DNA of 64,000 nucleotides from Nonomuraea aurantiaca (GTDB lineage Bacteria; Actinomycetota; Actinomycetes; Streptosporangiales; Streptosporangiaceae): assembly GCF_020215705.1 (NCBI RefSeq), contig NZ_JAIWNB010000004.1, forward strand, positions 248,001-312,000, in the 5' to 3' direction. The stretch's first letter is position 1, and each line of letters begins with the position of its first letter. Shown piece by piece: positions 42,362-51,003 of this stretch. The notes under the pieces are model-generated. The model made no database searches, had not been told where the DNA came from, and worked only from the letters and a program-made list of their open reading frames with translations. The position numbers were made by a program, and so were the translations under genes.

Positions 42362-45300
42362 TCAGACGTTGAAGTACTTGGCCTCCGGGTGGTGGGCGAC
42401 CAGGGCGGAGGTGGCCTGCTCCGGGTGGAGCTGGAACTCCTCCGACAGCGTGACCCCGATCCGCTCCGGGTCGAGGAGTTGGAACAGCTGCACCTGGTCC
42501 TCGAGGTTGGGGCAGGCCGGGTAGCCGAAGGAGTAGCGGCAGCCCTGGATGTTGACCTTGAGCATGTCGTCCAGCGACTCCTCGCCGCCGATCCCCCACT
42601 CGGCGCGGACCCGGGCGTGCCAGTATTCGGCCAGCGCCTCCGTGAGCTGCACCGACAGCCCGTGCAGCTCCAGGTAGTCACGGTAGGCGTCCTTGGCGAA
42701 CAGCTTGGCCGTCGCCTCGGAGATCTTGCCGCCCATCGTGGCGACCTGGAAGCCGACCACGTCCACCTCGCCCGACTCGCGCGAGCGGAAGAAGTCGGAC
42801 AGGCACAGGTGCCGGTCACGGCGCTGGCGCGGGAAGGCGAAGCGGGTGCGCTCGTCTCCGGCCTCGTCGAGAATGATCAGCGAGTCGCCGTCGCTGACGC
42901 ACGGGAAGTAGCCGTAGACGACGGCCGCCTCCAGCAGGCCCTCGGTCTGGATGCGGTCGAGCCACATGCGCAGGCGCGGCCGTCCCTCGGTCTCGACGAG
43001 TTCGTCGTAGCCGGGGCCGTCGCCGCCGCGCGTGGGCTTGAGGCCCCACTGCCCGAGGAAGAGCGCCCGCTCGTCGAGGAAGGCCGAGTAGTCGCTCAGC
43101 GAGATGCCCTTGACGATGCGGTCGCCCTGGAAGGGCGGCACCGGCACCCGGTTGTCGGCGGCCACGTCGGAGCGCGCGGGCAGCTCCTCCTCCGGCGTGC
43201 GGGTCAGAACGGCGCCGGTCTTGACCCGGCGCTCGCGCAGCGGCGGCAGCGTGGCCCCGGCGACGCCGCGCTTGACGGCCATGAAGGAGTCCATGAGCCG
43301 CAGCCCCTCGAAGGCGTCGCGGGCGTAGCGGACCTCGCCGGCGAACAGCTCGGCCAGGTCCTGCTCGACGTAGGCGCGGGTGAGGGCGGCGCCGCCGAGC
43401 AGCACCGGGTAGCGGGCGGAGATGCCCCTGGAGTTCATCTCCTCCAGGTTCTCCTTCATGATGACCGTCGACTTCACCAGTAGGCCGGACATGCCGATGA
43501 CGTCGGCCTTCTGCTCGTCGGCCGCCTCCAGGATCGCGGAGACCGGCTGCTTGATGCCGAGGTTGACCACCTGGTAGCCGTTGTTGGACAGGATGATGTC
43601 GACCAGGTTCTTGCCGATGTCGTGCACGTCGCCCTTGACCGTGGCCAGCACGATGCGGCCCTTCGTCTCACCCTCGACGCGGTCCATGTGCGGTTCGAGG
43701 TAGGCGACGGCGGTCTTCATCACCTCGGCCGACTGCAGCACGAACGGCAGCTGCATCTGCCCCGAGCCGAACAGCTCGCCGACCGTCTTCATGCCGTCGA
43801 GCAGCACGTTGTTGATGATCTCCAGGGCCGGCCGCTCCTCCAGGCCCGCGTCGAGGTCGGCCTCCAGCCCCTTCTTCTCGCCGTCGATGATGCGGCGCTT
43901 GAGCCGCTCCCACAGCGGCAGCGCGGCCAGCTCCTCGGCCCGGCCCTCCCGCATGGCCGAGGCGTCGACGCCCTCGAACATGTCGATGAAGCGCTGCAGC
44001 GGGTCGTAGCCCTCGCGGCGGCGGTCGTAGACCATGTCGAGCGCGACCTGACGCTGATCGTCGGGGATGCGCGACATCGGCAGGATCTTGGAGGCGTGGA
44101 CGATGGCCGAGTCGAGCCCGGCGTTGACGCACTCGTTGAGGAACACCGAGTTGAGCACCATGCGCGAGGCCGGGTTGATGCCGAAGGAGATGTTGGACAG
44201 GCCCAGCGTGGTCTGCACGTCGGGGTAGCGGCGCTTGAGCTCGCGGATGCCCTCGATGGTCTCCAGGCCGTCGCGGCGGCTCTCCTCCATGCCGGTGGCG
44301 ATGGTGAAGGTGAGGCAGTCGACGATGATGTCGGACACCTGCATGCCCCAGTTGGCCACCAGGTCGTCGATGGTCTCGCTCGCGATGCGCACCTTCTCGG
44401 CGGCCGTGCGGGCCTGGCCGTTCTCGTCGATGCACATGACCACGACGGCGGCGCCGTGCTCGCGTACGGCCGTCATCGTCTTGTGGAAGCGTGAGTCGGG
44501 GCCGCGCCCGTCCTCGTAGTTGACCGAGTTGACCACCGCGCGCCCGCCGAGCATCTCCAGCCCGGCCCGCAGCACCTCGGACTCGGTCGAGTCGAGCATG
44601 ATCGGCAGCGTGGAGGCGGTGGCCAGCCGGAACGCCAGCTCCTTCATGTCGGCCACGCCGTCGCGGCCCACGTAGTCGACGCACAGGTCGAGCAGGTGGG
44701 CGCCGCCGCGGGCCTGCTCGCGGGCCATCTCCACGCAGTCGTCCCAGCGGCCTTCGAGCATGGCCTCGCGGAAGGCCTTGGAGCCGTTGGTGTTGCACCG
44801 CTCGCCGATGGCCAGGTAGGAGGTGTCCTGGCGGAACGGCACGGTCTGGTAGAGCGAGGACGCGCCCGGCTCGGGGTGCGGGCGGCGCGCGACCGGCTGC
44901 TTGCCGCGCACGCGCTCGACGACCTTGCGCAGGTGCTCGGGGGTGGTGCCGCAGCAGCCGCCGACCAACGACAGGCCGTAGTCGCGGGTGAAGGTCTCGT
45001 GCGCGTCGGCGAGCTCGTCGGCGCCGAGCGGATAGTACGCGCCGTCGGAGGTCAGCACCGGCAGACCGGCGTTGGGCATGCACGAGAGCTTCAGCCGGGA
45101 GTGCCGGGCCAGGTAGCGCAGGTGCTCGCTCATCTCGGCCGGGCCGGTGGCGCAGTTGAGGCCGATCAGGTCGACGCCGAGCGGCTCGATCGCGGTCAGC
45201 GCGGCGCCGATCTCGGAGCCCAGCAGCATGGCGCCGTTGGTCTCGATCGTCACCTGGGCGATGATCGGCACGTCGCGCCCGGACTCCTCGGCGGCCCGCT

Positions 45301-45826
45301 TGGCGCCGATGACGGCGGCCTTGACCTGGAGCAGGTCCTGGCAGGTCTCGATGATCAACGCGTCGGCGCCGCCCGCGATCAGGCCCGCCGCGTTCTCGCG
45401 GTAGGACTCGCGCAGGTTGTGGTACGGCAGGTGCCCCAGGGTGGGCAGCTTGGTGCCGGGGCCCATCGAGCCGAGCACGAAGCGCGGCTGCTCGGGCGTC
45501 GACCAGTGGTCGGCCCGCTCGCGGGCGATCCTGGCGCCCGCCTCGGAGTATTCGAAGACCCGCTCGGGGATGTCGTACTCGCCCAGGGCCGCCAGGTTGG
45601 CGCCGAAGGTGTTGGTCTCCACGCAGTCGACGCCCACGGCGAAGTAGGCGTCGTGGACGCCGCTCACGATGTCGGGACGGGTGACGTTCAGCACCTCGTT
45701 GCAGCCCTCGTGACCTTCGAAGTCGTCGAGGGTGGGGTCCTGGGCCTGCAACATCGTCCCCATCGCCCCGTCGGCGACGATCACTCGCTGGGACAACACT
45801 TCACGGAAGGACGGGGAGCTGCTCAT
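42362..45826 (-). CDS. metH: Cobalamin-dependent methionine synthase
   Basis: Transfers a methyl group from 5-methyltetrahydrofolate to homocysteine via cobalamin. The 1154-residue enzyme is complete. The homocysteine domain has zinc ligands Cys225 and Cys291/Cys292 (LVGGCCGTTPEH). The folate domain has AIGERCNTNGSKAFREAMLE and DYVGRDGVADMKELAFRLAT. The cobalamin cap and Rossmann domain have KGDVHDIGKNLVDIILSNNG (about 730-750, His is the lower axial ligand) and VIGMSGLLVKSTVIMKENLE. A C-terminal AdoMet reactivation domain has FRSRESGEVDVVGFQVATMG and CRYSFGYPACPNLEDQ. No cobalamin riboswitch is apparent in the 91-nt upstream gap. Confidence 0.97.
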   Translation of the reverse strand: MSSSPSFREVLSQRVIVADGAMGTMLQAQDPTLDDFEGHEGCNEVLNVTRPDIVSGVHDAYFAVGVDCVETNTFGANLAALGEYDIPERVFEYSEAGARIARERADHWSTPEQPRFVLGSMGPGTKLPTLGHLPYHNLRESYRENAAGLIAGGADALIIETCQDLLQVKAAVIGAKRAAEESGRDVPIIAQVTIETNGAMLLGSEIGAALTAIEPLGVDLIGLNCATGPAEMSEHLRYLARHSRLKLSCMPNAGLPVLTSDGAYYPLGADELADAHETFTRDYGLSLVGGCCGTTPEHLRKVVERVRGKQPVARRPHPEPGASSLYQTVPFRQDTSYLAIGERCNTNGSKAFREAMLEGRWDDCVEMAREQARGGAHLLDLCVDYVGRDGVADMKELAFRLATASTLPIMLDSTESEVLRAGLEMLGGRAVVNSVNYEDGRGPDSRFHKTMTAVREHGAAVVVMCIDENGQARTAAEKVRIASETIDDLVANWGMQVSDIIVDCLTFTIATGMEESRRDGLETIEGIRELKRRYPDVQTTLGLSNISFGINPASRMVLNSVFLNECVNAGLDSAIVHASKILPMSRIPDDQRQVALDMVYDRRREGYDPLQRFIDMFEGVDASAMREGRAEELAALPLWERLKRRIIDGEKKGLEADLDAGLEERPALEIINNVLLDGMKTVGELFGSGQMQLPFVLQSAEVMKTAVAYLEPHMDRVEGETKGRIVLATVKGDVHDIGKNLVDIILSNNGYQVVNLGIKQPVSAILEAADEQKADVIGMSGLLVKSTVIMKENLEEMNSRGISARYPVLLGGAALTRAYVEQDLAELFAGEVRYARDAFEGLRLMDSFMAVKRGVAGATLPPLRERRVKTGAVLTRTPEEELPARSDVAADNRVPVPPFQGDRIVKGISLSDYSAFLDERALFLGQWGLKPTRGGDGPGYDELVETEGRPRLRMWLDRIQTEGLLEAAVVYGYFPCVSDGDSLIILDEAGDERTRFAFPRQRRDRHLCLSDFFRSRESGEVDVVGFQVATMGGKISEATAKLFAKDAYRDYLELHGLSVQLTEALAEYWHARVRAEWGIGGEESLDDMLKVNIQGCRYSFGYPACPNLEDQVQLFQLLDPERIGVTLSEEFQLHPEQATSALVAHHPEAKYFNV

Positions 45827-45917
45827 GGGCTAGAGCTTATCGGCTGTGCAGAAAGGCTTGAGCGGACGGCTATTCTGCCAGGAAGACAATTGACCCAATG
45901 TCTAATAGGGGTTTCCG

Positions 45918-46379
45918 ATGGCCTACCGCACCGTGCTGGCCGGCACCGACGGCTCCGCCTCCTCCTTCCGCGCCGTCTCCGCGGCGGCGTCCCTGGCCAG
46001 CGCCACCGGCGCGACCCTCGTCCTGGCGTGCGCGTACCTGCCCATGCGGGCGAGCGAGCGGGCCGCCGCCGCGGACCGGCTCGGCGACCTGGCGTACAAG
46101 GTGAGCGGCTCCACTCCCGCCGACGACGCTCTGAGGGCCGCCCGCGAGCACGCCGTCGCCGCCGGCGCGACCGAGGTCGTCCTGGCGGCGGAGGAGGGCG
46201 ACGCGGTCGACGTACTCATCACGCTGGCCGCCGCGCACCAGGCGGATCTGCTGGTCGTCGGCAACCGCGGCCTCAACAGCCTGGCGGGGCGGCTGCTCGG
46301 CTCGGTGCCGTCGCACGTCGCCCACCGCGCCTCCTGCGACGTACTGATCGTCCACAGCACCACCGGCGGCCGCGCCTGA
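45918..46379 (+). CDS. Universal stress protein (UspA family)
   Basis: A 153-residue single Usp domain: MAYRTVLAGTDGSASSFRAV at the start, and the ATP-binding signature VVGNRGLNSLAGRLLGSVPS (G-2x-G-9x-G-S type, about 116-135) followed by HVAHRASCDVLIVHSTT. The conserved signature suggests an ATP-binding subtype. AGGGG lies 7 nt before the ATG. It is divergent from metH with about 90 nt between them. The 3' end lies in imperfect repeats. Confidence 0.93.
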   Translation: MAYRTVLAGTDGSASSFRAVSAAASLASATGATLVLACAYLPMRASERAAAADRLGDLAYKVSGSTPADDALRAAREHAVAAGATEVVLAAEEGDAVDVLITLAAAHQADLLVVGNRGLNSLAGRLLGSVPSHVAHRASCDVLIVHSTTGGRA

Positions 46380-46560
46380 CCCTCACCCACTACTGAGCGG
46401 GAGCGTCCGGCTCCCTCCGCGCCTGACCCCTTACTCAGTGAGATCCCCGGGCCTCGGATCATCTCCGGCGGCCGCGGCTGACCCCTCGCTCAGTGAGAGC
46501 GCCCGCCCGGGCTCACCCGATGAGAGCGCCTGCCCTGAGGGCGCCGGGCCGTCGCCGCGT
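46367..46560. repeat. Three imperfect repeats of about 50 bp over the usp gene end
   Basis: CCGCGCCTGACC, CCGCGCCTGACCCC and CCGCGGCTGACCCC begin near 46370, 46420 and 46472, each followed by CTCAGTGAG or a variant. The first copy contains the last codons and the stop of the usp gene. No gene is seen between 46380 and 46671. Confidence 0.7.
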
Positions 46561-46671
46561 GACGGCGTCTGACCGGTCTCTCCGCGACGATGACTGATCA
46601 TCGTTACTCCGTGACATGACCGCCTCCTCACCGCATAGGCTTAGCTGGACAGCGGAGAGAGGAGGCGACAC

Positions 46672-47526
46672 GTGATCGAGTTCGAAAGGTTCCCCGAGCT
46701 CGTCGACCCGGTGCTCATAGCCGCGTTCGAAGGGTGGAACGACGCCGGCGAGGCATCCAGTGGTGTGATCGCCCACCTCGAGTCCGCCTGGAAGGCGGAG
46801 CCGCTGGTCGAGCTGGATCCCGACGACTACTACGACTTCCAGGTCACCCGGCCCGTCGTGGAGATGGGCGACGGGCTGACCCGCTCCATCATCTGGCCGA
46901 CGACGCGCCTGCTGCGCGCCCGGCCGCCGGGCGTCGAGCGTGACGTGGTGCTGCTGCGCGGCATCGAGCCCAACATGCGGTGGCGCTCGTTCTGCGCCGA
47001 CATCGTGGAGGTCTGCCGCGAGCTCGGCGTCGAGCTGGCCGTGATGCTCGGCGCGCTGCTCAACGACTCGCCGCACACCCGCCCCGTGCCGATCCTGGGC
47101 GGCGCCACGGACGAGGACCTGGCCCGCTCGACCAACCTGGAGCTGAGCCGCTACGAGGGCCCCACGGGCATCGTGGGCGTGCTCCAGCAGTCGTTCGGCG
47201 ATGCCGGCCTCAACGCCGTCTCGCTGTGGGCGTCGGTGCCGCACTACGTGGCCCAGCCGCCCAACCCCAAGGCCACGCTGGCGCTGCTGCGCCGCCTCGA
47301 AGACCTGCTGGAGATCCCGATGCCGCTCGGCGATCTCGACGAGGAGGCCCGCGCCTGGGAGAACGGCGTGGACGAGCTCGCCTCCCAGGACAGCGAGGTG
47401 GCCGAATACGTCAAGGAGCTCGAGGAGCGCAAGGACGCCGCCGAGCTGCCCGAGGCCAGTGGAGACGCGATCGCCGCCGAGTTCGAGCGCTACCTGCGGC
47501 GCCGGGACCGCGACACTGACAGCTGA
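46672..47526 (+). CDS. PAC2 family protein
   Basis: A 284-residue member of the PAC2 (proteasome-assembly-chaperone-2-like) family, comparable to M. tuberculosis Rv2125. Landmarks: VLIAAFEGWNDAGEASSGVI, DYYDFQVTRPVVEMGDGLTR, VVLLRGIEPNMRWRSFCADI, and SLWASVPHYVAQPPNPKATL near the C-terminus, followed by an acidic helical tail. The archaeal/eukaryotic relatives assist proteasome assembly, but no such role is proven for bacterial members. In this organism a 20S proteasome exists, so the idea is worth keeping but remains inference. GAGGAGG precedes the GTG, with a TAGGCT -10-like box further upstream. The metH neighbourhood is conserved with M. tuberculosis. Confidence 0.92.
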   Translation: MIEFERFPELVDPVLIAAFEGWNDAGEASSGVIAHLESAWKAEPLVELDPDDYYDFQVTRPVVEMGDGLTRSIIWPTTRLLRARPPGVERDVVLLRGIEPNMRWRSFCADIVEVCRELGVELAVMLGALLNDSPHTRPVPILGGATDEDLARSTNLELSRYEGPTGIVGVLQQSFGDAGLNAVSLWASVPHYVAQPPNPKATLALLRRLEDLLEIPMPLGDLDEEARAWENGVDELASQDSEVAEYVKELEERKDAAELPEASGDAIAAEFERYLRRRDRDTDS

Positions 47527-47649
47527 CTCGGAGCCTTTTTTGCCGAACTTTCTGGAAGTTTCGCGTAATAATCAGTAACCGTTGGAACCCCAGGCCCGGC
47601 TTGTCACGAGGACCCCGGCCGCGAACGCCCCGTTGAACCCGTTGAACCT

Positions 47650-47739
47650 CCCAACGCGAACCCTCCCAACGCGAACCCTCCCAACGCGAACCCTCCCAAC
47701 GCGAACCCTCCCAACGCGAACCCTCCCAACGCGAACCTA
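47650..47739. repeat. Six 15-bp tandem repeats (minisatellite)
   Basis: CCCAACGCGAACCCT is repeated at 47650, 47665, 47680, 47695 and 47710 without change and at 47725 with one final change. Being a multiple of three it is open in several frames, but no frame has a start codon joined to a gene. It lies 30 nt upstream of the TetR-like gene, in its promoter/leader region. Confidence 0.95.
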
Positions 47740-47768
47740 CCCATGTGACTGCGCACGTTAGGCCGACC

Positions 47769-48323
47769 ATGGCGACTTCCCACGTAGACCCGCATCAGAG
47801 GAGTCAGGACACCCGGCGACGCATCCTGGAGATGGCGCTCTCTCTCAGGGAGGACCGCCCCGGCGGCTCCGTGGACCATTTCCTCGCCCTGCTGCAGGAC
47901 CGGCTCCCGCTCTGGCTCAGCATCCTGCACGGACTGTCCCACCGCGTCGGCAGGGGCGGCGTCGCCGACAACCTCCTGCCCATCGTGCGGGCGGGCATCG
48001 ACTACTACACGGATGTGCAGGCCGTGGCGCTGCCCGCGTTCACCTCGCCGTCCGTCACCGTCCGCTTCCGGCAGGCCGTACGCGATCACGGGCTCGGGCC
48101 GATGGCGGAGATCCTCCCACTGGCCGCGTATCTGGAGGGTGAGCAGCGGCTGGGACGGGTGGCCGCCGACGTCGATCCGGAGGGCACCGCCCGGCTGCTG
48201 CTGGCGGGGTGCTTCCACCACGCCTACATCGAGATGTTCATGGGCGCCCACGCGGGACCGTCCCGGGACGCGGGCGCCCAGGAGATCGTCCGCGAACTCC
48301 GCCTCGAACCCACCCCCGCCTGA
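47769..48323 (+). CDS. TetR-like protein lacking its helix-turn-helix
   Basis: A 184-residue protein that begins MATSHVDPHQRSQDTRRRIL with EMALSL, the first helix of a TetR DNA-binding domain. It then passes directly into REDRPGGSVDHFLALLQDRL, skipping the roughly 35 residues that form the helix-turn-helix. The remainder (LRQAVRDHGL-like helices, ILPLAAYLEGEQRLGRVAAD, GCFHHAYIEMFMGAHAGPS) reads as a normal TetR ligand-binding/dimerisation domain. It is most simply an in-frame deletion product, unable to bind DNA by itself, perhaps still able to dimerise. The frame is otherwise open and well used. A GTG at 47745 is an alternative start. Confidence 0.65.
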   Translation: MATSHVDPHQRSQDTRRRILEMALSLREDRPGGSVDHFLALLQDRLPLWLSILHGLSHRVGRGGVADNLLPIVRAGIDYYTDVQAVALPAFTSPSVTVRFRQAVRDHGLGPMAEILPLAAYLEGEQRLGRVAADVDPEGTARLLLAGCFHHAYIEMFMGAHAGPSRDAGAQEIVRELRLEPTPA

Positions 48324-48579
48324 CACCTCCCGCACCGCCCCCACCCTCTTTACCGCCCACCGACCACGGCGCCCGACGACCATGGCCTCCGCGGGGATCG
48401 CGGGCGCCGGGATGGGGGACGCCGGAATCACCCCCTCCGGATCGCGAGCACCAGGATCGCGCCAAACGGGATCGGGAGCGCCGGGATCGGGGCGGCGCGG
48501 ACGTGAGTGTTGCGGCCGCGAGTGTCCCGGGCCCTGAAGTGTCGCGGCCGGGGACGCCGTCGGGGGCGGGTGAGCCGAG

Positions 48580-49554
48580 CTAAGCGGTCTGTACGGCGCT
48601 CCAGGTGTTCGGTACGGCCGCCCGGGTCGTCGTCTGGTCGAAGCGGTGCCAGATCAGCTCCACCACGGCCGGGTCGGCTCCCAGGGGCTCGGTGACCAGG
48701 TCCGCGCCCGCCTCCGCCAGGCGACCGTGGAAGAAGCCGGGCGCCAGCAGGTACGAGGCGACCGCCAGGCGCGACGCCGGGCCTGAGCTGACGCGCTCCG
48801 CAGCCTCGCCGAGCAACGGACTCGATCTGACGCGCCCCACAGTCTCGCCGAGCAACGGGCCCGATCTGAGGCGTTCCACGGCCTCGCCGAGCGACGGGCT
48901 GCCCGCCGAGGTGAACGCGGCAGTGACCGGGCGGCCCAGCCGTACCGCCAGCAGGTGGGCGGCGGCGCGGACGTCGGCGAGCCCGGCCGGGTCCGAGGAG
49001 CCAGCCGCGCCCAGGATGACCGTGTCGGCGGGGCGCAGTCCCGCGCGGGCCAGCTTGCGGGCCAGCGCGGTGGTGAGCAGCCGGTGCGGGCCGAGCGGCG
49101 GCGCTACGAGCGCGTCAGGGCGGTGCTCGGCGACGACGTTCGGCAGGTCGATGTGCACGTGGTAGCCGCCGGCGAGCAGCAGCGGCACCACGACCACGGG
49201 CCCGGGGACGGCGGGCAGCACGTCGGCCAGCAGGGGCGAGCTGATCTCCAGGTAGCTCAGCTCGACGCGATGCCGGGGCCGCGCCCGCCTGACCGCCGCC
49301 GCCAGAGCGGCCAGGGACCGCTCCCCCGCCGCGCTCCGCGTCCCGTGTGCGGCCAGGACCAGCGTGGGCACGACCGAATCGGCCCGCACGGACACGCCCG
49401 GCACCGATGCGCTCGAACCGGCCCGCACGGATGCAAGCGACACCGATCCGCTCAAACCGATCTGCACCGATCCGCTCGAACCGACCGGTGCGGACGCGCC
49501 CAGAAGCGGCGCGCCAGAAGCGGGAGTGGCCCCCTGGGGCGCAGACGTCGTCAC
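48580..49554 (-). CDS. CbiX/SirB-like chelatase family protein with tandem repeats
   Basis: A 324-residue protein. The N-terminal 60 residues are low-complexity (SSGSVQIGLSGSVSLASVRA). Two CbiX-type half-domains follow: VPTLVLAAHGTRSAAGERSL with the metal-binding His, VVVVPLLLAGGYHVHIDLPN with the second His pair, then DTVILGAAGSSDPAGLADVR. The second half-domain is interrupted by three 13-residue repeats (SPSLGEAVERLRS, GPLLGETVGRVRS, SPLLGEAAERVSS) before AVASYLLAPGFFHGRLAEAG. Likely role: ferro- or cobaltochelation of sirohydrochlorin for siroheme. Its GTG overlaps the stop of the HemD-like gene. A similar pair, Rv0260c-Rv0259c, exists in M. tuberculosis. Confidence 0.85.
   Translation of the reverse strand: MTTSAPQGATPASGAPLLGASAPVGSSGSVQIGLSGSVSLASVRAGSSASVPGVSVRADSVVPTLVLAAHGTRSAAGERSLAALAAAVRRARPRHRVELSYLEISSPLLADVLPAVPGPVVVVPLLLAGGYHVHIDLPNVVAEHRPDALVAPPLGPHRLLTTALARKLARAGLRPADTVILGAAGSSDPAGLADVRAAAHLLAVRLGRPVTAAFTSAGSPSLGEAVERLRSGPLLGETVGRVRSSPLLGEAAERVSSGPASRLAVASYLLAPGFFHGRLAEAGADLVTEPLGADPAVVELIWHRFDQTTTRAAVPNTWSAVQTA
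48788..48904 (-). repeat. Three in-frame 39-bp tandem repeats in the chelatase gene
   Basis: Units 48788-48826, 48827-48865 and 48866-48904 share about three quarters of their bases, including CTCGCCGAGCAACGG. Each encodes 13 residues of the pattern xPLLGEAVERLRS, which would lengthen one helix-loop of the second CbiX half-domain. Confidence 0.88.
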
Positions 49555-50723
49555 AGGGATGCCGTCTCGTGGCTGCAGGCGAGCCGGTAGCCCCGTTTGA
49601 CCACCGTCTCGACGATCCCGGCGGGCCCCAGTGCGCGCCGCAGTCGCGTGATCGCCATCTCCACCGCGTGCTCCGCCGAGTCGCGTGACAGGCTGCCCGG
49701 CAGCACGGTACGCAGGTCGGTGCGGGAGACCACATTGCCGGGCTTGTCGGCCAGGCGCTTGAGCACGGCCATGGGCGCGGGCGGCAGCGGCCTGAGCTCG
49801 CCGTCGACGACCACCGCGTGCCCGCGGATCTCCAGCCGGTGCCCGCCCGCCACCAGCCGGGTGACGCCGTGTTCGGGCAGGTGCCTGGCCAGTGCCCTGG
49901 CCAGGGCGCCGAGGCGTGATCTGTCGGGCTGCAGGGTGGGTACCCCGCGCGTGACCAGCGGCCCGGCGGTGACCGGCCCGACGCAGGCCGCCACGACGCG
50001 GCCACCGAACGCCGCCAGCAGCTGGTCCTCCAGCCCTTCGGCCCGGGCGGCGCCGAGCATGGCGTGTACGGCCGGCGCGCTGGTGAAGGCCACGGCGTCC
50101 ACGGCGCCGGAGAGCGTCTGGGTGATGAGGCGGCGCAGCGGCGAAGGGTCGCGGTACGGCAGCCACCGGTAGACCGGGATCTCGATCACCTCGGCCCCGG
50201 CCTCCCGCAGCGCCTCGACGAACTCCGTCAGCGGCTCGCCGTGCTGCTGCACCGCGATGCGGCGGCCGTGCAGATCCTGGGCCAGGAGGTACTGCTTGAC
50301 CTCCTCGCAGGACTCGGTGGCGGGGGTCCAGTGGTCGTTCAGGCCGGCGGCGCGCACCGCTCCCCTGGCTTTGGGACCGCGGGTGAGCAGGCGCGCCCTG
50401 GTCAGGTGGTCGGCCAGGTCGGCGGACAGGCCCCAGCCCTCGGCCGCCGCCATCCAGCCGCGGAAGCCGACGCCGGTGGTGATCACCACGTCGTCCACCG
50501 GGCCGGCCAGGCTGAGCCGGGTGGCGGCCAGCAGGTCGGAGTCCTCGGAGAGCGGCACCAGCCTGATGGCGGGCGCGCTCACCACTCGCGCGCCGCGCCG
50601 TTCGAGCAGCGCGCCGAACTCCTCGCGCCGCCGGGTGGCGGTCACGCCGACGGTGAAGCCGGACAGCGCGTCCGGCGCCGTCTCCAGCTCCCGCGCAGGG
50701 TCGTCGAGGGGAAGCTTGCTCAC
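49551..50723 (-). CDS. HemD-like uroporphyrinogen-III synthase fused to a winged-helix domain
   Basis: A 390-residue fusion. Residues about 20-280 are uroporphyrinogen-III synthase-like (GFTVGVTATRRREEFGALLE, DDVVITTGVGFRGWMAAAEG, GRRIAVQQHGEPLTEFVEAL, DAVAFTSAPAVHAMLGAARA). Residues about 290-385 are an OmpR-type winged helix (RLEIRGHAVVVDGELRPLPP, PMAVLKRLADKPGNVVSRTD, AEHAVEMAITRLRRALGPAG, IVETVVKRGYRLA). It resembles M. tuberculosis Rv0260c. It may make uroporphyrinogen III for the siroheme branch, or sense a tetrapyrrole and regulate transcription; the fusion permits both. It overlaps the chelatase gene downstream by 4 nt and is divergent from def. Confidence 0.9.
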   Translation of the reverse strand: MSKLPLDDPARELETAPDALSGFTVGVTATRRREEFGALLERRGARVVSAPAIRLVPLSEDSDLLAATRLSLAGPVDDVVITTGVGFRGWMAAAEGWGLSADLADHLTRARLLTRGPKARGAVRAAGLNDHWTPATESCEEVKQYLLAQDLHGRRIAVQQHGEPLTEFVEALREAGAEVIEIPVYRWLPYRDPSPLRRLITQTLSGAVDAVAFTSAPAVHAMLGAARAEGLEDQLLAAFGGRVVAACVGPVTAGPLVTRGVPTLQPDRSRLGALARALARHLPEHGVTRLVAGGHRLEIRGHAVVVDGELRPLPPAPMAVLKRLADKPGNVVSRTDLRTVLPGSLSRDSAEHAVEMAITRLRRALGPAGIVETVVKRGYRLACSHETASL

Positions 50724-51003
50724 GCGAACACCCCCCGTGATGGAGTGTCCGGTCGGGCCCCGAGCGCCCGGCCGAACATCACAGGTCCATGAGCCGGAAG
50801 TGAGATCACAGGTTAGATAGTGCTTTCGGGCGGTTTCGCCGCTGGGTCTCCCTTGTTACCGCTGTGCTACAACCCAGAACCGTTTCCGCCCTGCCGCGAC
50901 CCAGAACCGTCACCACCGTGCTACATCCCAGAACCCTGGCGGTTGATCCCGAAGGCGGGTGGGAAGCACCACCCCAGGCCACGCGACCAATCGGGGAGTT
51001 GCG

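Noticed and set aside
45827..45917. Cobalamin riboswitch upstream of metH.
   Set aside because: The gap is only 91 nt, and no B12-box or multi-helix structure could be recognised.
47650..47739. CRISPR array.
   Set aside because: The 15-bp units are directly adjacent with no spacers, and no cas genes are nearby.
47604..48431. Minus-strand protein with FALGG repeats, or plus-strand PNANP repeats.
   Set aside because: Both are reads of the 15-bp minisatellite; neither has a start codon connected to a gene-like sequence.
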